A DNA stretch of 64,000 bases. It comes from Bordetella genomosp. 8. Lineage in GTDB: Bacteria > Pseudomonadota > Gammaproteobacteria > Burkholderiales > Burkholderiaceae_B. Every line of letters begins with the position of its first letter. The first letter of the stretch is position 1. The stretch is taken from assembly GCF_002119685.1 (NCBI RefSeq), contig NZ_CP021108.1, positions 3,472,001 through 3,536,000 on the forward strand, in the 5' to 3' direction. The notes under the pieces are model-generated. The model saw only the letters and a list, made by a program, of their open reading frames with translations, was not told the DNA's origin and did not search any database. Below are positions 9,820-18,559 of the stretch, one piece after another. The position numbers and the translations under genes were made by a program.

Positions 9820-10776
9820 ATGACAAAACGCCTGCAAACCATGGAGCTCTTCGTCGAAGTCGCGCGCGCGAAGAGCTTCAGCCGCGCCGCCCTGGTCCTC
9901 GGCATCCCCAAGTCCACCCTGTCCCGCCAGGTGGCGGAACTGGAGCGGTCGCTGGGCGTGCAATTGCTCAGCCGCACTACCCGCAAGGTCGAATTGACCG
10001 ACGCGGGATCGCGCTACTTCGAACGCTGCCAGCACATCGTTGCCGAAGCGCAGATCGCCGACCAGGAAATCCAGGGCCTGGCCAGTACGCCGGCCGGGCC
10101 GCTGCGCGTCAACATGCCGGTGGACTTCGGCACCGACTTCCTGGCCGAATCGCTGATGGCATTCTCGCGCCGCTACCCCGACGTCACCTTCCACCTGGAC
10201 ATGGCGGCCCCCGAACACGCGGGCAAGGTCTTCCTGTCCTGCGACGTCGCCATCGAGATCGGCGAACGGCAATCGGCCACCCATATCGCTCGGCTGCTCG
10301 GCTCGATATCGGTCTACCTGTACGCCTCGCCGGAATACCTGGCCAGCCGCGGCGTGCCGAGGCAGCCCGACGATCTGACGATACATGAGTGCATGGAGTT
10401 CCGCGCGACCTTGGGCGCGCGGGTGACGCCGTGGCCGCTGCACAGGAACGGCGAACGTATCGAATTCCATCCGGGAAAGCGCTTCTCGCTGAACAGCGCC
10501 AGCATGCTACGGCGGCTGGCGACGCTGGGCGCGGGCATCGCGGTGCTGAGCGACGTCAGCGCGTCCCAGGAAGTGGCGGCCGGCCGGCTGCAGCGCGTGC
10601 TGCCGGACTGGGAGGTGGGGCCCTTTCCCGTATACGCGGTGACGGAAACCCGCTTGCTGCCCGTCAAGACCCGCATATTCGTCGAGTTCCTGACCGAGCG
10701 GCTGCAGCACGAGTGGTCACGCCAGGGTAAGGGTAGCGCAGCGCCCTTGCCTGCCATCGGGGCTGAAACCGACTGA
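9820..10776 (+). CDS. LysR-family transcriptional regulator, divergent from RND efflux operon
   Basis: The 318-aa protein has an N-terminal winged helix-turn-helix (about residues 5-62: MELFVEVARAKSFSRAA through STLSRQVAELERSLGVQLLSRTTRKV). A LysR substrate-binding effector domain of the CrgA/AaeR-like type follows (GPLRVNMPVDFGTDFLAESLMAF). It is transcribed away from the efflux adaptor gene with 202 bases between them, so it probably regulates the pump. Most such pumps use a TetR repressor instead. The start chosen is the ATG with GGTGGA about 8 bases upstream; the open frame extends 39 codons further but across the likely promoter region. Confidence 0.88.
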   Translation: MTKRLQTMELFVEVARAKSFSRAALVLGIPKSTLSRQVAELERSLGVQLLSRTTRKVELTDAGSRYFERCQHIVAEAQIADQEIQGLASTPAGPLRVNMPVDFGTDFLAESLMAFSRRYPDVTFHLDMAAPEHAGKVFLSCDVAIEIGERQSATHIARLLGSISVYLYASPEYLASRGVPRQPDDLTIHECMEFRATLGARVTPWPLHRNGERIEFHPGKRFSLNSASMLRRLATLGAGIAVLSDVSASQEVAAGRLQRVLPDWEVGPFPVYAVTETRLLPVKTRIFVEFLTERLQHEWSRQGKGSAAPLPAIGAETD

Positions 10777-10807
10777 AATAGCTGATGCGGCCCTACTTAT
10801 CGCAGGG

Positions 10808-13531
10808 TTAATGTTCCCAAGGCGGCACCAGGCGGTAGTCGCTGGCGCGCCCGCCAGCAAGGCGATCGCGCACGGCCGCCGCGTCATCGTCGCGCCCCAG
10901 CAGCGCCAGCGCGCCCAATACCTGCCAGTCGGCGCCGACTTCGAAGAAGTCGCGCAGGCGGGCCCGCGTATCGCTGCGGCCGAAACCGTCGGTGCCCAGC
11001 GTGCGGTAAGGGGCGCCGACCCATGGGCGTATCTGTTCCGGGACATTCCGCACGTAATCGCTGGCGGCCAGCGTCGGCAGCGGCGAGGCCCGCCATTGCG
11101 ACTCGATCCAGGACGGGGCCGTGTCCTGGCCCAGCAGGCGCGCACGCTCCACCGTGCGGGCGTCGCGCGCCAGTTCGGAAAAGCTCGTCACGCTCCAGAC
11201 CTCGGCCGCGATGCCATGGTCGTCGCGCAGGCGTTGGGCGGCGATCACCGCTTCGGCCACGATGGCGCCCGCGGCAAGCAGGCGGATGGCCGGCTCGCCA
11301 TCGGCCGGCCGCAGGCGGTACATGCCACGCAGGATGCCCACGCGCACGTCGGCGCCGTCCGGCATGTCCGGCTGCGGCAGGTTTTCGTTGGTCACGGTCA
11401 GGTAGTAGAACTCGTCGCGCTGTTCGCGCAGCATGCGCTGCAGGCCGGCTTCGACGATCACCGCGACCTCGTAGGCGAAGGCGGGATCGTAGGCGCGGCA
11501 GTTCGGGATGGTCGCCGCCACGATATGGCTGCTGCCGTCCTGATGCTGCAGGCCTTCGCCGCCCAGCGTGGTGCGGCCCGACGTGGCGCCGACCAGGAAG
11601 CCGCGCGTACGCTGGTCCGCCGCCGCCCAGATCAGGTCGCCGACACGCTGGAACCCGAACATCGAGTAGTAGATGTAGAACGGCAGCATGGGCAGGCCGT
11701 TGACCGAATAGCTCGTACCCGCCGCGATCCACGACGACAGCGCGCCGGCCTCGGTGATGCCTTCCTCCAGGATCTGGCCGTCGTGCGCCTCGCGGTAATG
11801 CAGCACCGAGCCGATGTCCTCGGGTTCGTAGAGCTGGCCCTGCGAGGAATAGATCCCGATCTGCCGGAACAGGTTGGCCATGCCGAAGGTGCGTGCCTCG
11901 TCGGCTACGATGGGCACGATGCGCGGACCGATATCGGCGTCCTTCAGCAAGGCCGTCAGCATGCGCACGATGGCCATCGTGCTGGACATTTCCTTGCCGC
12001 GCGGCGCCAGCGCGAAGGCGGCCCAGGCCTCGGCCGGCGGCGCGGGCAGCGACGGCGCGGCCGAACGGCGGCGCGGCACGCAGCCGCCCAGCTCGGCGCG
12101 GCGCGCGCGCAGGTAACGCATCTCGGCGCTTTCCGGGTCGGGGCGATAGAAGGACAGCGCCGCGCAATCGGCGTCGCTGATCGGCAAGGCGAAGCGGTCC
12201 CGAAAGGCCAGCAGCGCTTCCACGTCCAGCTTCTTTTGCTGGTGCGTGGTCATCCTGCCCTGCCCCGCCTCGCCCATGCCGTAGCCCTTCTTGGTCTGCG
12301 CCAGGATCACCGTCGGCTGTCCGGCATGCCGGACCGCGCGGTGATAGGCGGCGTGGATCTTGGCGATGTCATGGCCGCCGCGGCGCAGCCTGTCGATGGC
12401 CTCGTCCGACCAATCCGCGACCAGGGCCGCCAGCGCGGGATCGCGGTCGAAGAAGTGGCGGCGGTTGTAGGCGCCATCCTTGGCGGCAAAGGTCTGGAAC
12501 TGGCCGTCCACGGTATGGGAAAACGCGCGCGCCAGCGCCCCCGTGGCGTCACGGGCCAGCAGCGGATCCCAGTCGGCGCCCCAGAGCAGCTTGATGACGT
12601 TCCAGCCGGCGCCGGCATACAGCGTTTCCAGTTCGTCGATGATGCGTCCGTTGCCGCGCACGGGTCCGTCCAGGCGCTGCAGGTTGCAGTTGACGACGAA
12701 CACCAGATTGTCCAGGCGTTCGCGCGCGGCCAGGGTCAGCGCGGCGACCGATTCGGGCTCGTCCATCTCGCCGTCGCCGAAGATGCCCCAGACCTTGCGG
12801 TCCGAAGGCGCGGCCAGCCCGCGGTGCTCCAGGTAGCGCATGAAGCGCGCCTGGTAGATGGCGTTGATGGGACCGATGCCCATGGACCCGGTGGGAAACT
12901 GCCAGAAGTCCGGCATCAGCCAGGGATGCGGATAGGAAGACAGTCCGCGCAGCCCATGTTCGGCCGCCGTGATCTCGCGGCGGAAGTGTGCCAGGTCCGG
13001 CTCGCCCAGGAAGCCTTCCAGGAACGCGCGCGCATAGACGCCGGGTGCGGAATGCGGCTGCATGTACACCAGGTCGCCGCCGTGGCCGTCCGTGGGGGCT
13101 CGCCAGAAATGGTTGAAGCCCACCTCGAACAGATCCGCGGCCGACGCATAGCTGGCGATGTGCCCGCCCAGTTCCCCATGCGCCTGGTTGGCGCGTACCA
13201 CCATGGCCAGCGCGTTCCAGCGGTTGATGGAGGCGATGCGCTCTTCGATGCGCAGGTCGCCGGGGAACGGCGGTTCCTGGTCCGCGGGGATGGTGTTCAG
13301 GTATGCGGAGGCCACCGGCCCGTGGCCCCGCACGCCCAGCCGGGCGGCGTGCGCCAGCAGCTGTTCGAGCACGAAGGCGGCGCGATCGGGGCCTTCCGCC
13401 GCGACCAGCGCGGCCAGCGCGTCGCGCCATTCGGCCGTTTCCACGGGATCGCTGTCCTGCGGAATGCGGGCGCCGCCAGCGGCGCCGCCTTCCGCGGTTT
13501 GCGCCCATTGCGCCATATCGGTGTCGAACAT
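10808..13531 (-). CDS. Homodimeric 2-oxoacid dehydrogenase E1 (AceE family), probably MdeB-like
   Basis: The 907-aa protein is a thiamine-diphosphate E1 of the AceE type, which decarboxylates pyruvate or a related 2-oxoacid and passes the acyl group to a lipoyl E2. Visible motifs are GDGEMDEPES...NLVFVVNCNLQRLDGP (ThDP/Mg site), the RVGDLIWAAADQRTRGFL-type C-terminal transketolase region, and NRRHFFDRDP. The start ATG at 13531 has GGGAGA about 6 bases upstream; 14 further codons are open but lack a ribosome site. No E2 or E3 gene is near. A divergent Lrp-type gene is the neighbour. This pair resembles P. putida mdeB/mdeR, where MdeB acts on 2-oxobutyrate from methionine, but no methionine gamma-lyase gene is present. 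Housekeeping AceE duty is less likely. Confidence 0.85.
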   Translation of the reverse strand: MFDTDMAQWAQTAEGGAAGGARIPQDSDPVETAEWRDALAALVAAEGPDRAAFVLEQLLAHAARLGVRGHGPVASAYLNTIPADQEPPFPGDLRIEERIASINRWNALAMVVRANQAHGELGGHIASYASAADLFEVGFNHFWRAPTDGHGGDLVYMQPHSAPGVYARAFLEGFLGEPDLAHFRREITAAEHGLRGLSSYPHPWLMPDFWQFPTGSMGIGPINAIYQARFMRYLEHRGLAAPSDRKVWGIFGDGEMDEPESVAALTLAARERLDNLVFVVNCNLQRLDGPVRGNGRIIDELETLYAGAGWNVIKLLWGADWDPLLARDATGALARAFSHTVDGQFQTFAAKDGAYNRRHFFDRDPALAALVADWSDEAIDRLRRGGHDIAKIHAAYHRAVRHAGQPTVILAQTKKGYGMGEAGQGRMTTHQQKKLDVEALLAFRDRFALPISDADCAALSFYRPDPESAEMRYLRARRAELGGCVPRRRSAAPSLPAPPAEAWAAFALAPRGKEMSSTMAIVRMLTALLKDADIGPRIVPIVADEARTFGMANLFRQIGIYSSQGQLYEPEDIGSVLHYREAHDGQILEEGITEAGALSSWIAAGTSYSVNGLPMLPFYIYYSMFGFQRVGDLIWAAADQRTRGFLVGATSGRTTLGGEGLQHQDGSSHIVAATIPNCRAYDPAFAYEVAVIVEAGLQRMLREQRDEFYYLTVTNENLPQPDMPDGADVRVGILRGMYRLRPADGEPAIRLLAAGAIVAEAVIAAQRLRDDHGIAAEVWSVTSFSELARDARTVERARLLGQDTAPSWIESQWRASPLPTLAASDYVRNVPEQIRPWVGAPYRTLGTDGFGRSDTRARLRDFFEVGADWQVLGALALLGRDDDAAAVRDRLAGGRASDYRLVPPWEH

Positions 13532-13649
13532 GCCGGTCTCCCTTGCCACGCCATCGGGTGATGTAGGACTCAATTACCCGTCATCATGCTAGACGCGGCG
13601 GCGCGGCATAGGGCATTGAAATAAGCGCCCCGGGCACCGCCAGACGGCA

Positions 13650-13655
13650 TAAAAT
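13650..13655 (+). promoter_or_regulatory. Likely -10 box of the Lrp-type gene
   Basis: TAAAAT lies 30 bases upstream of the start codon at 13685, which has a strong AAGGAGG ribosome site 7 bases ahead of it. No convincing -35 box is seen. Confidence 0.4.
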
Positions 13656-13684
13656 GCTGCCATGCATAGCCAAGGAGGCATTTC

Positions 13685-14158
13685 ATGCCGACACCCATCC
13701 TGGATGCCATCGATCGACGCATACTGGAGGTCCTGCAGACCGACGCCAGCATCACCAATGTGGAACTGGCGCGACGCGTCCATCTGTCGCCGTCCCCCTG
13801 CCTGGCGCGGGTCAAGGCGCTGGAAACGGCCGGCGTGATCCGCGGCTACGTGGCGCTGGCCGACCCGCTGGCGCTGGGCTTGAGCCTGAACGTGTTCATC
13901 CAGGTCAGCCTGGAGAAGCAGATCGAATCGGAACTGGAGCGATTCCAGCAGGCGATGGCTGCCTACCCCGAAGTCATGGAGTGCTATCTGATGACGGGCG
14001 ACGCCGACTACCTGTTGCGCGTGGTGGTGCCGGACATGCGCGGGCTGGAACGCTTCATCGTCAGCGACCTGTCGCGCATACCGGGCGTGAAGAACATCCG
14101 TTCGGGCTTCGCGCTCAAGCAGGTGAAGTACCAGACCGCTTTGCCCTTGCCGCAATGA
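13685..14158 (+). CDS. Lrp/AsnC-family transcriptional regulator (MdeR/BkdR-like)
   Basis: The 157-aa protein has the family's two domains. The N-terminal helix-turn-helix (about residues 8-55) includes [20 protein letters not shown] and [16 protein letters not shown]-terminal RAM effector-binding domain (about 65-145) contains [19 protein letters not shown]. Full length is normal for Lrp. It is divergent from the AceE-type E1 gene with 153 bases between them, so it probably senses an amino acid and controls that gene. AAGGAGG sits 7 bases before the ATG. It converges with the ThDP-enzyme gene (6-base gap), which it is unlikely to regulate. Confidence 0.92.
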   Translation: MPTPILDAIDRRILEVLQTDASITNVELARRVHLSPSPCLARVKALETAGVIRGYVALADPLALGLSLNVFIQVSLEKQIESELERFQQAMAAYPEVMECYLMTGDADYLLRVVVPDMRGLERFIVSDLSRIPGVKNIRSGFALKQVKYQTALPLPQ

Positions 14159-14163
14159 AGGCC

Positions 14164-15846
14164 TCAGCCGGCGGCCGCGCCGCGCAGGCCGGAAATGGTC
14201 AGGCGCGGGGATAGCGCGTCCTGGCTGACGCGCAGCTCCAGCAAGGCGGGCGTGCCGGCCGAGCGCGCGCGCGCCAGCGCGGCGGGGAAATCTTCCGTGC
14301 GCTCGACCACCTCGCCATATGCGCCATAGGCTTGCGCCATCCGGGCGAAGTCGGGATTGCGCAGCTCGGTGGCGCACACCCTGCCCGGATAGTGGCGTTC
14401 CTGGTGCATGCGGATGCTGCCGTACATGCCGTTGTTGACGACGATCACCAGGATGTTCAAGCCATACTGCACGGCGGTGGCCAGCTCCTGCCCGTTCATC
14501 AGGAAGCACCCGTCGCCGGCAAAGCACACCACGGTGCGATCGGGGTGGGTCAACTTGGCCGCCACCGCCGCCGGCATGCCGTAGCCCATGGTGCCACTGG
14601 TGGGCGCCAGCTGCGTGCGGATGCCCCGGTACTGGTAGAAGCGCTGCACCCACAGGGTGTAATTGCCGGCGCCATTGCTGACGATCGTGTCGGGCGGCAG
14701 TTGCTCGCGCAGGTGGACCATGACGCGGCCCATATCGACGGGACCGGGCATCGGGCCGGGTTGCAGATTGTCCAGGTAATCGGCGCGCGCGGCCTGCGTC
14801 CACGCCCGCCACGGGGCGGGCGCCGCCGGCGCTGGCAAGGCCGCGGCGGCCGCGGCGAAGGCCGGCATCGCGGCGTTCATGATGAGATCCGCATGGTAGA
14901 CGTGGCCCAGCTCTTCCGGATCCGCATGAACGTGGATCAGGCTTTGCGCGGGGCGCGGCACGTTGAGCAAGGTGTAGCCGTTGGTGGTGGTCTCGCCCAG
15001 GCGCGCGCCGATGGCCAGGATCAGGTCCGCGTCCCTGATCCGCTGCGCCAGGCGCGGGTCCATGCCCAGGCCCGCTTCGCCGACGTAGTGGGAATGCTGG
15101 TTGTCCAGCAGGTCCTGGCGGCGGAAGGCGCACGCCACCGGCAGGTCGAAGGCCGTGGCGAAGGCCGCCAGGTCGTCGCTGGCAGCGCGCGTCCAGCCCC
15201 CTCCGCCCAGGATCGCCAGCGGACGGCGCGCTTGCGCCAGCCGGGCCGCCATCTCCTGCATGGCATCGGCGGACGGACTGGCCTGGGCGCGTTGGAAAGG
15301 CGGGCTGTCGGCGACGACGGCGCTTTCGGCCAGCATGTCCTCGGGCAATGCCAGCACCACCGGACCCGGGCGCCCCGATGTTGCGACGTGGAAGGCGCGG
15401 TTGATGTATTCCGGTATGCGCGCCGCGCAATCGATCTGGTCCACCCACTTGGCAATGTGGCCGTACATGTGGCGATAGTCGATTTCCTGCCATGCTTCGC
15501 GGCCCATGCAGTCGCGGGCGACCTGGCCGATGAACAGGATCAGCGGGGTGGAGTCCTGCCGCGCGGTGTGCACGCCGATGCTGGCATTGGTGGCGCCCGG
15601 GCCGCGGGTCACGAAGCAGATGCCGGGCTTGCCGGTCAGCTTGCCGTGCGCCTCGGCCATATGGGCCGCGCCGCCCTCCTGCCGGCACACCACCAGGCGG
15701 ATGGCGTCACGCGCATCGTGGAAGGCGTCGATGGCCGCCAGGAAGCTCTCGCCGGGTACGCAGAAGGCGGTGTCCACGCCGTGGATGCGCAGCGCATCTA
15801 TCAGGATCTGGCCGCCAGTGCGGGATGCGGGCTGCTTGGGGGTCAT
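14164..15846 (-). CDS. Thiamine-diphosphate-dependent 2-oxoacid enzyme (acetolactate synthase / benzoylformate decarboxylase superfamily)
   Basis: The 560-aa protein has the three ThDP-enzyme domains. The Pyr domain carries the activating Glu in VVCRQEGGAAHMAEAHGK. A central domain follows, then the PP domain with GDGCFLMNGQELATA and NNGMYGS (GDG...NN metal/ThDP motif). It resembles the acetolactate-synthase branch, but no small regulatory subunit is adjacent. The start has AGGAGA 6 bases upstream and overlaps the preceding FMN-enzyme stop by ATGA, so the pair is coupled. An alpha-hydroxyacid dehydrogenase plus a 2-oxoacid decarboxylase would convert a 2-hydroxyacid to an aldehyde (as MdlB/MdlC do with mandelate). 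That role is inferred from context; acyloin synthesis is equally possible. Last gene of the catabolic operon. Confidence 0.85.
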   Translation of the reverse strand: MTPKQPASRTGGQILIDALRIHGVDTAFCVPGESFLAAIDAFHDARDAIRLVVCRQEGGAAHMAEAHGKLTGKPGICFVTRGPGATNASIGVHTARQDSTPLILFIGQVARDCMGREAWQEIDYRHMYGHIAKWVDQIDCAARIPEYINRAFHVATSGRPGPVVLALPEDMLAESAVVADSPPFQRAQASPSADAMQEMAARLAQARRPLAILGGGGWTRAASDDLAAFATAFDLPVACAFRRQDLLDNQHSHYVGEAGLGMDPRLAQRIRDADLILAIGARLGETTTNGYTLLNVPRPAQSLIHVHADPEELGHVYHADLIMNAAMPAFAAAAAALPAPAAPAPWRAWTQAARADYLDNLQPGPMPGPVDMGRVMVHLREQLPPDTIVSNGAGNYTLWVQRFYQYRGIRTQLAPTSGTMGYGMPAAVAAKLTHPDRTVVCFAGDGCFLMNGQELATAVQYGLNILVIVVNNGMYGSIRMHQERHYPGRVCATELRNPDFARMAQAYGAYGEVVERTEDFPAALARARSAGTPALLELRVSQDALSPRLTISGLRGAAAG

Positions 15847-17048
15847 GTTGTCTCCTCTATCGGTGTTCCGTGGAATCGCGCGGGGGCGGCCGCCGGCGCA
15901 TCCGCGCGGCAAAGAAAGTCCGGCCCCAGGCCCGCCACGTCGGGGCAGCCCAGCAAGGCCAGGTCGACGTCGATCTCGCGCCGCAACAACGCCAGGGCAT
16001 GCGCGGCGCCGCGCTGCCCGCCGGCGGCCAATCCGTACAGGGCCGGCCGGCCGACGAAGGCCGCATGCGCGCCCAGCGCCAGCGCCTTGAGCACGTCGGT
16101 GCCGCGGCGGATGCCGCCGTCCAGGATCAACGTCAGCCCGGGCGCGGCGGCGGCAATGGCGGGCAGCGCGTCCAGCGACGCGACGCTGCCGTCCAACTGC
16201 CGCCCGCCGTGGTTCGATACGAAAATGCCGTCCAGGCCGATGGCGCGCGCGGTCGCCGCGTCCTGCGCGCGCAGCACGCCCTTGACCAGCAGACGGCCCT
16301 TCCAGCGTTCGCGTATCCAGGCGATTTCCTGCCAGGTCATGGCGGCACGTCCCGCCCGATGGTCGCCGCGCGCCGCCGTGACGATGGGCCCGCCCCGTTC
16401 GGCGGTGAAGTTCTCGAAATGCGGAATGCCCTGACGCAACAAGGTGCGCGCGAAGGTCCGCAGTGCCCAATGCGGGCGGATCGCCCCGCCCCACAACAGG
16501 CGCGGGCTGAGCCGCAACGGAATGCTGAAACCGTTGCGCAGTTCGTTTTCCCGGGTGGACGCGATGGGCACGTCCACGGTCACCACCAGCACCGGTACAC
16601 GCGCCCGTTCCAGCCTTTGCAGCAGGGGCCCGATGACCTCGCGATTCGCGGGCAGGTAACCCTGGTACCACATGTCCGGATTGGCGGCGGCGACACGTTC
16701 CAGCGGCGTCGTCGACGCCGCGCTGAGCACGAAGGGCACCTGCGCGTCGCGCGCCGCCCGCGCCAGCGCCACGTCGCCGTCATAGCCGCACAGGCTGACG
16801 ACGCCCATCGGGCTGATGCCGAACGGCGACCCATAACGCACGCCGAACAGCTCGACCGCCTGCGATCGCGCCGACACATCCACCAGCGGCCGCGGCAGGA
16901 AACGCCAGCAATCGTAGGCCTGGCGATTGGCGCGCAGCGAGGCGTGATCCTCGCTCGCGCCGCTGACGTAGCCATAGATGCTGGGCGGCAGGCGGCGCCG
17001 GGCGGCGTCCGCCAGGTCGGCGATGGACAGGGCCGATTCCACGGGCAT
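15843..17048 (-). CDS. FMN-dependent alpha-hydroxyacid dehydrogenase/oxidase (LldD/MdlB family)
   Basis: The 401-aa TIM-barrel flavoenzyme oxidises an L-2-hydroxyacid to the 2-oxoacid. Motifs: PFGISPMGVVSLCGYDGDVALARAA (FMN pocket), the active-site segment SNHGGRQLDG with the catalytic His and Arg, and LILDGGIRRGTDVLKALALGA (FMN phosphate binding). Length matches the family (about 380-400). The start has GAGGA about 9 bases upstream. It follows the HmfE-like gene by 64 bases and overlaps the ThDP-enzyme start by 4 bases. Candidate substrates are mandelate-like or lactate-like acids; residues that set substrate size cannot be judged by eye. A membrane-bound versus soluble form is also open. 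Confidence 0.88.
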   Translation of the reverse strand: MPVESALSIADLADAARRRLPPSIYGYVSGASEDHASLRANRQAYDCWRFLPRPLVDVSARSQAVELFGVRYGSPFGISPMGVVSLCGYDGDVALARAARDAQVPFVLSAASTTPLERVAAANPDMWYQGYLPANREVIGPLLQRLERARVPVLVVTVDVPIASTRENELRNGFSIPLRLSPRLLWGGAIRPHWALRTFARTLLRQGIPHFENFTAERGGPIVTAARGDHRAGRAAMTWQEIAWIRERWKGRLLVKGVLRAQDAATARAIGLDGIFVSNHGGRQLDGSVASLDALPAIAAAAPGLTLILDGGIRRGTDVLKALALGAHAAFVGRPALYGLAAGGQRGAAHALALLRREIDVDLALLGCPDVAGLGPDFLCRADAPAAAPARFHGTPIEETT

Positions 17049-17112
17049 TCAGGTCTTCCTCTTCGTTGGCGATCACGGCGCGCGCCCGGCGTGCGCCGTC
17101 GGATGTCCCTGC

Positions 17113-17919
17113 TCAGCTGCCGCGGAAGGTAGGCGCGCGCTTGCCGTGGAAGGCTTCGACCCCTTCGCGGAAATCGTCGCTGCTGCGCAAGCGGCTATAG
17201 CAATGCCCTTCCAGTTCGATGGACGCGGACAGCGAGGCGTCCTCGGTGTCGCTCAGCAGCTTCTTGGCGGTGCGCTGGGCCAGCGGCGAGAAGCCCACCA
17301 GTTCAGCGACCAGCCGGTCAGTCGCCGCTTCCAGTTCGCCGTTGGGCACGATTTCCGTGGCGATGCCCCAGTCATAGGCCTGCTGGCCCGAAATGCGGCG
17401 CGAGCGCATCACGACGTCCTTGGTACGCGTGATGCCCACCATCTTCTGCAGGCGGGCGGAACCGCCGGAGCCGGGAATCTGGCCCAGCTTCTGTTCCGGC
17501 AACGCGTATTGCGTCGTGTCGGTCACCAGGCGGAAATCGCAGGCCAGGGAGATCTCGAAACCGACGCCGAAGCAGTAGCCGCGGTTGGCGGCGATCACCG
17601 GCTTGGCGCAGCGGGCCGGCGCGGCGATGTTCCAGGCCAGCTTGGACACGTGCTCGGGCGAGGCTTCGAGGAAGCCCTTGATGTCGCCGCCGCTGGAAAA
17701 ATGATCGCCGACGGCGCGCAGCACGATGACGCGCACGCGGTCGTCGGCATCCAGGGCCTCGAATACCAGCCGCAACTGGTCGCGTTCGGGCATGGAGATG
17801 ATGTTGAACGGCGGCCGCTCCAGCACGATGTCGGCACGTGCCCGGACGGCGTCGACGTGGACCTGGAAGCCGTCGAACGTATCGAGCAGCGTGTGGGCGG
17901 GATGGTTGATTTGCGGCAT
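17113..17919 (-). CDS. hmfE: Crotonase-superfamily enzyme, HmfE-like (2-oxoglutaryl-CoA hydrolase candidate)
   Basis: The 268-aa protein has the crotonase fold: oxyanion-hole segments in RVIVLRAVGDHFSSGGDIKGF and NRGYCFGVGFEISLACDF, then PEQKLGQIPGSGGSARL. In the known furoate pathway HmfE, an enoyl-CoA-hydratase-like protein, releases 2-oxoglutarate from its CoA thioester after furoyl-CoA hydroxylation and ring opening. The hmf call rests on the five neighbouring genes, since crotonases are hard to assign alone. The start ATG has AGGAGA about 8 bases upstream; 17 more codons are open but include the intergenic gap. It follows the UbiX-like gene by 28 bases. Confidence 0.72.
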   Translation of the reverse strand: MPQINHPAHTLLDTFDGFQVHVDAVRARADIVLERPPFNIISMPERDQLRLVFEALDADDRVRVIVLRAVGDHFSSGGDIKGFLEASPEHVSKLAWNIAAPARCAKPVIAANRGYCFGVGFEISLACDFRLVTDTTQYALPEQKLGQIPGSGGSARLQKMVGITRTKDVVMRSRRISGQQAYDWGIATEIVPNGELEAATDRLVAELVGFSPLAQRTAKKLLSDTEDASLSASIELEGHCYSRLRSSDDFREGVEAFHGKRAPTFRGS

Positions 17920-17947
17920 CGGGGCAATCTCCTGATTCGTGGGATGT

Positions 17948-18559
17948 TCAAAGGGCGGTATCCGCGGCATCGCTGGCGTCGCGGGAAGGACGCAATCCTT
18001 CCCAGCGCCGCACCAGGCCGGCGGGTTCGATGTCGAAGAGGTCCAGCACGCGGCCCACCGTATGATCGACCATGTCGTCGATCGACGTGGGCCGCGCGTA
18101 GAAAGCGGGCACGGGCGGCAGGATGATGCCGCCCATTTGCGTCACCGCGGTCATGTTCTGCAAGTGGGCCAGGTTCAGCGGCGTTTCGCGCACCATGAGC
18201 ACCAGCCGGCGGCGCTCCTTCAGCACGACGTCGGCCGCGCGGCTGACCAGGTTGTCGGCCAGCCCGTGGGCGACGCTGGCCAGCGTCTTCATGGAGCATG
18301 GCGCGACCACCATGCCGGCGGTACGGAAGGATCCGCTGGAAACCGCCGCGCCGATGTTCTTGACGCTGTGCACGACGTCGGCCAGGGCTTCGATGTCGCC
18401 GCGGCGCATATCCAGTTCCTGCGCCGCAGTCAGCGCGCCGGAGGCCGACATCACCAGATGCGTCTCCCAGCCGGGCATGGCCTTGAGCACCTGCAGCAGG
18501 CGCACGCCATACACGGCGCCGCTGGCGCCCGTGATCGCGACGATCAGCCGTCGCGTCAT
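17948..18559 (-). CDS. hmfG: UbiX-family flavin prenyltransferase, HmfG-like
   Basis: The 203-aa flavoprotein makes prenylated FMN, the cofactor of UbiD decarboxylases. Motifs: IVAITGASGAVYGVRLL (FMN-binding Rossmann start), VVAPCSMKTLASVAHGLADNLVSRAADVVLKERRRLVLMVRETPLN reads through the classic UbiX core, and GGIILPPVPAFY near the end. It overlaps the UbiD-type gene by ATGA, which fits a dedicated cofactor supplier. In Cupriavidus basilensis the corresponding HmfG was described as part of 2,5-furandicarboxylate decarboxylation. A general ubiquinone-pathway UbiX cannot be excluded from sequence alone, but the operon context favours the catabolic role. Confidence 0.82.
   Translation of the reverse strand: MTRRLIVAITGASGAVYGVRLLQVLKAMPGWETHLVMSASGALTAAQELDMRRGDIEALADVVHSVKNIGAAVSSGSFRTAGMVVAPCSMKTLASVAHGLADNLVSRAADVVLKERRRLVLMVRETPLNLAHLQNMTAVTQMGGIILPPVPAFYARPTSIDDMVDHTVGRVLDLFDIEPAGLVRRWEGLRPSRDASDAADTAL

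Noticed and set aside
10811..13561. 916-codon plus-strand open frame
   Set aside because: Antisense mirror of the AceE-type gene; no recognisable motifs.
14164..15846. Biosynthetic acetolactate synthase (ilvB)
   Set aside because: No ilvN or ilvC nearby and the gene ends a catabolic operon coupled to a hydroxyacid dehydrogenase; a biosynthetic role is not supported though not excluded.
14332..16434. 700-codon plus-strand open frame across two genes
   Set aside because: Spans the junction of the ThDP and FMN enzyme genes in antisense, which both have strong family motifs on the other strand.
15847..16671. 275-codon N-terminal extension of the ThDP enzyme
   Set aside because: It lies over the FMN-enzyme gene in another phase; the ATG at 15846 has a good ribosome site and matches the family start.
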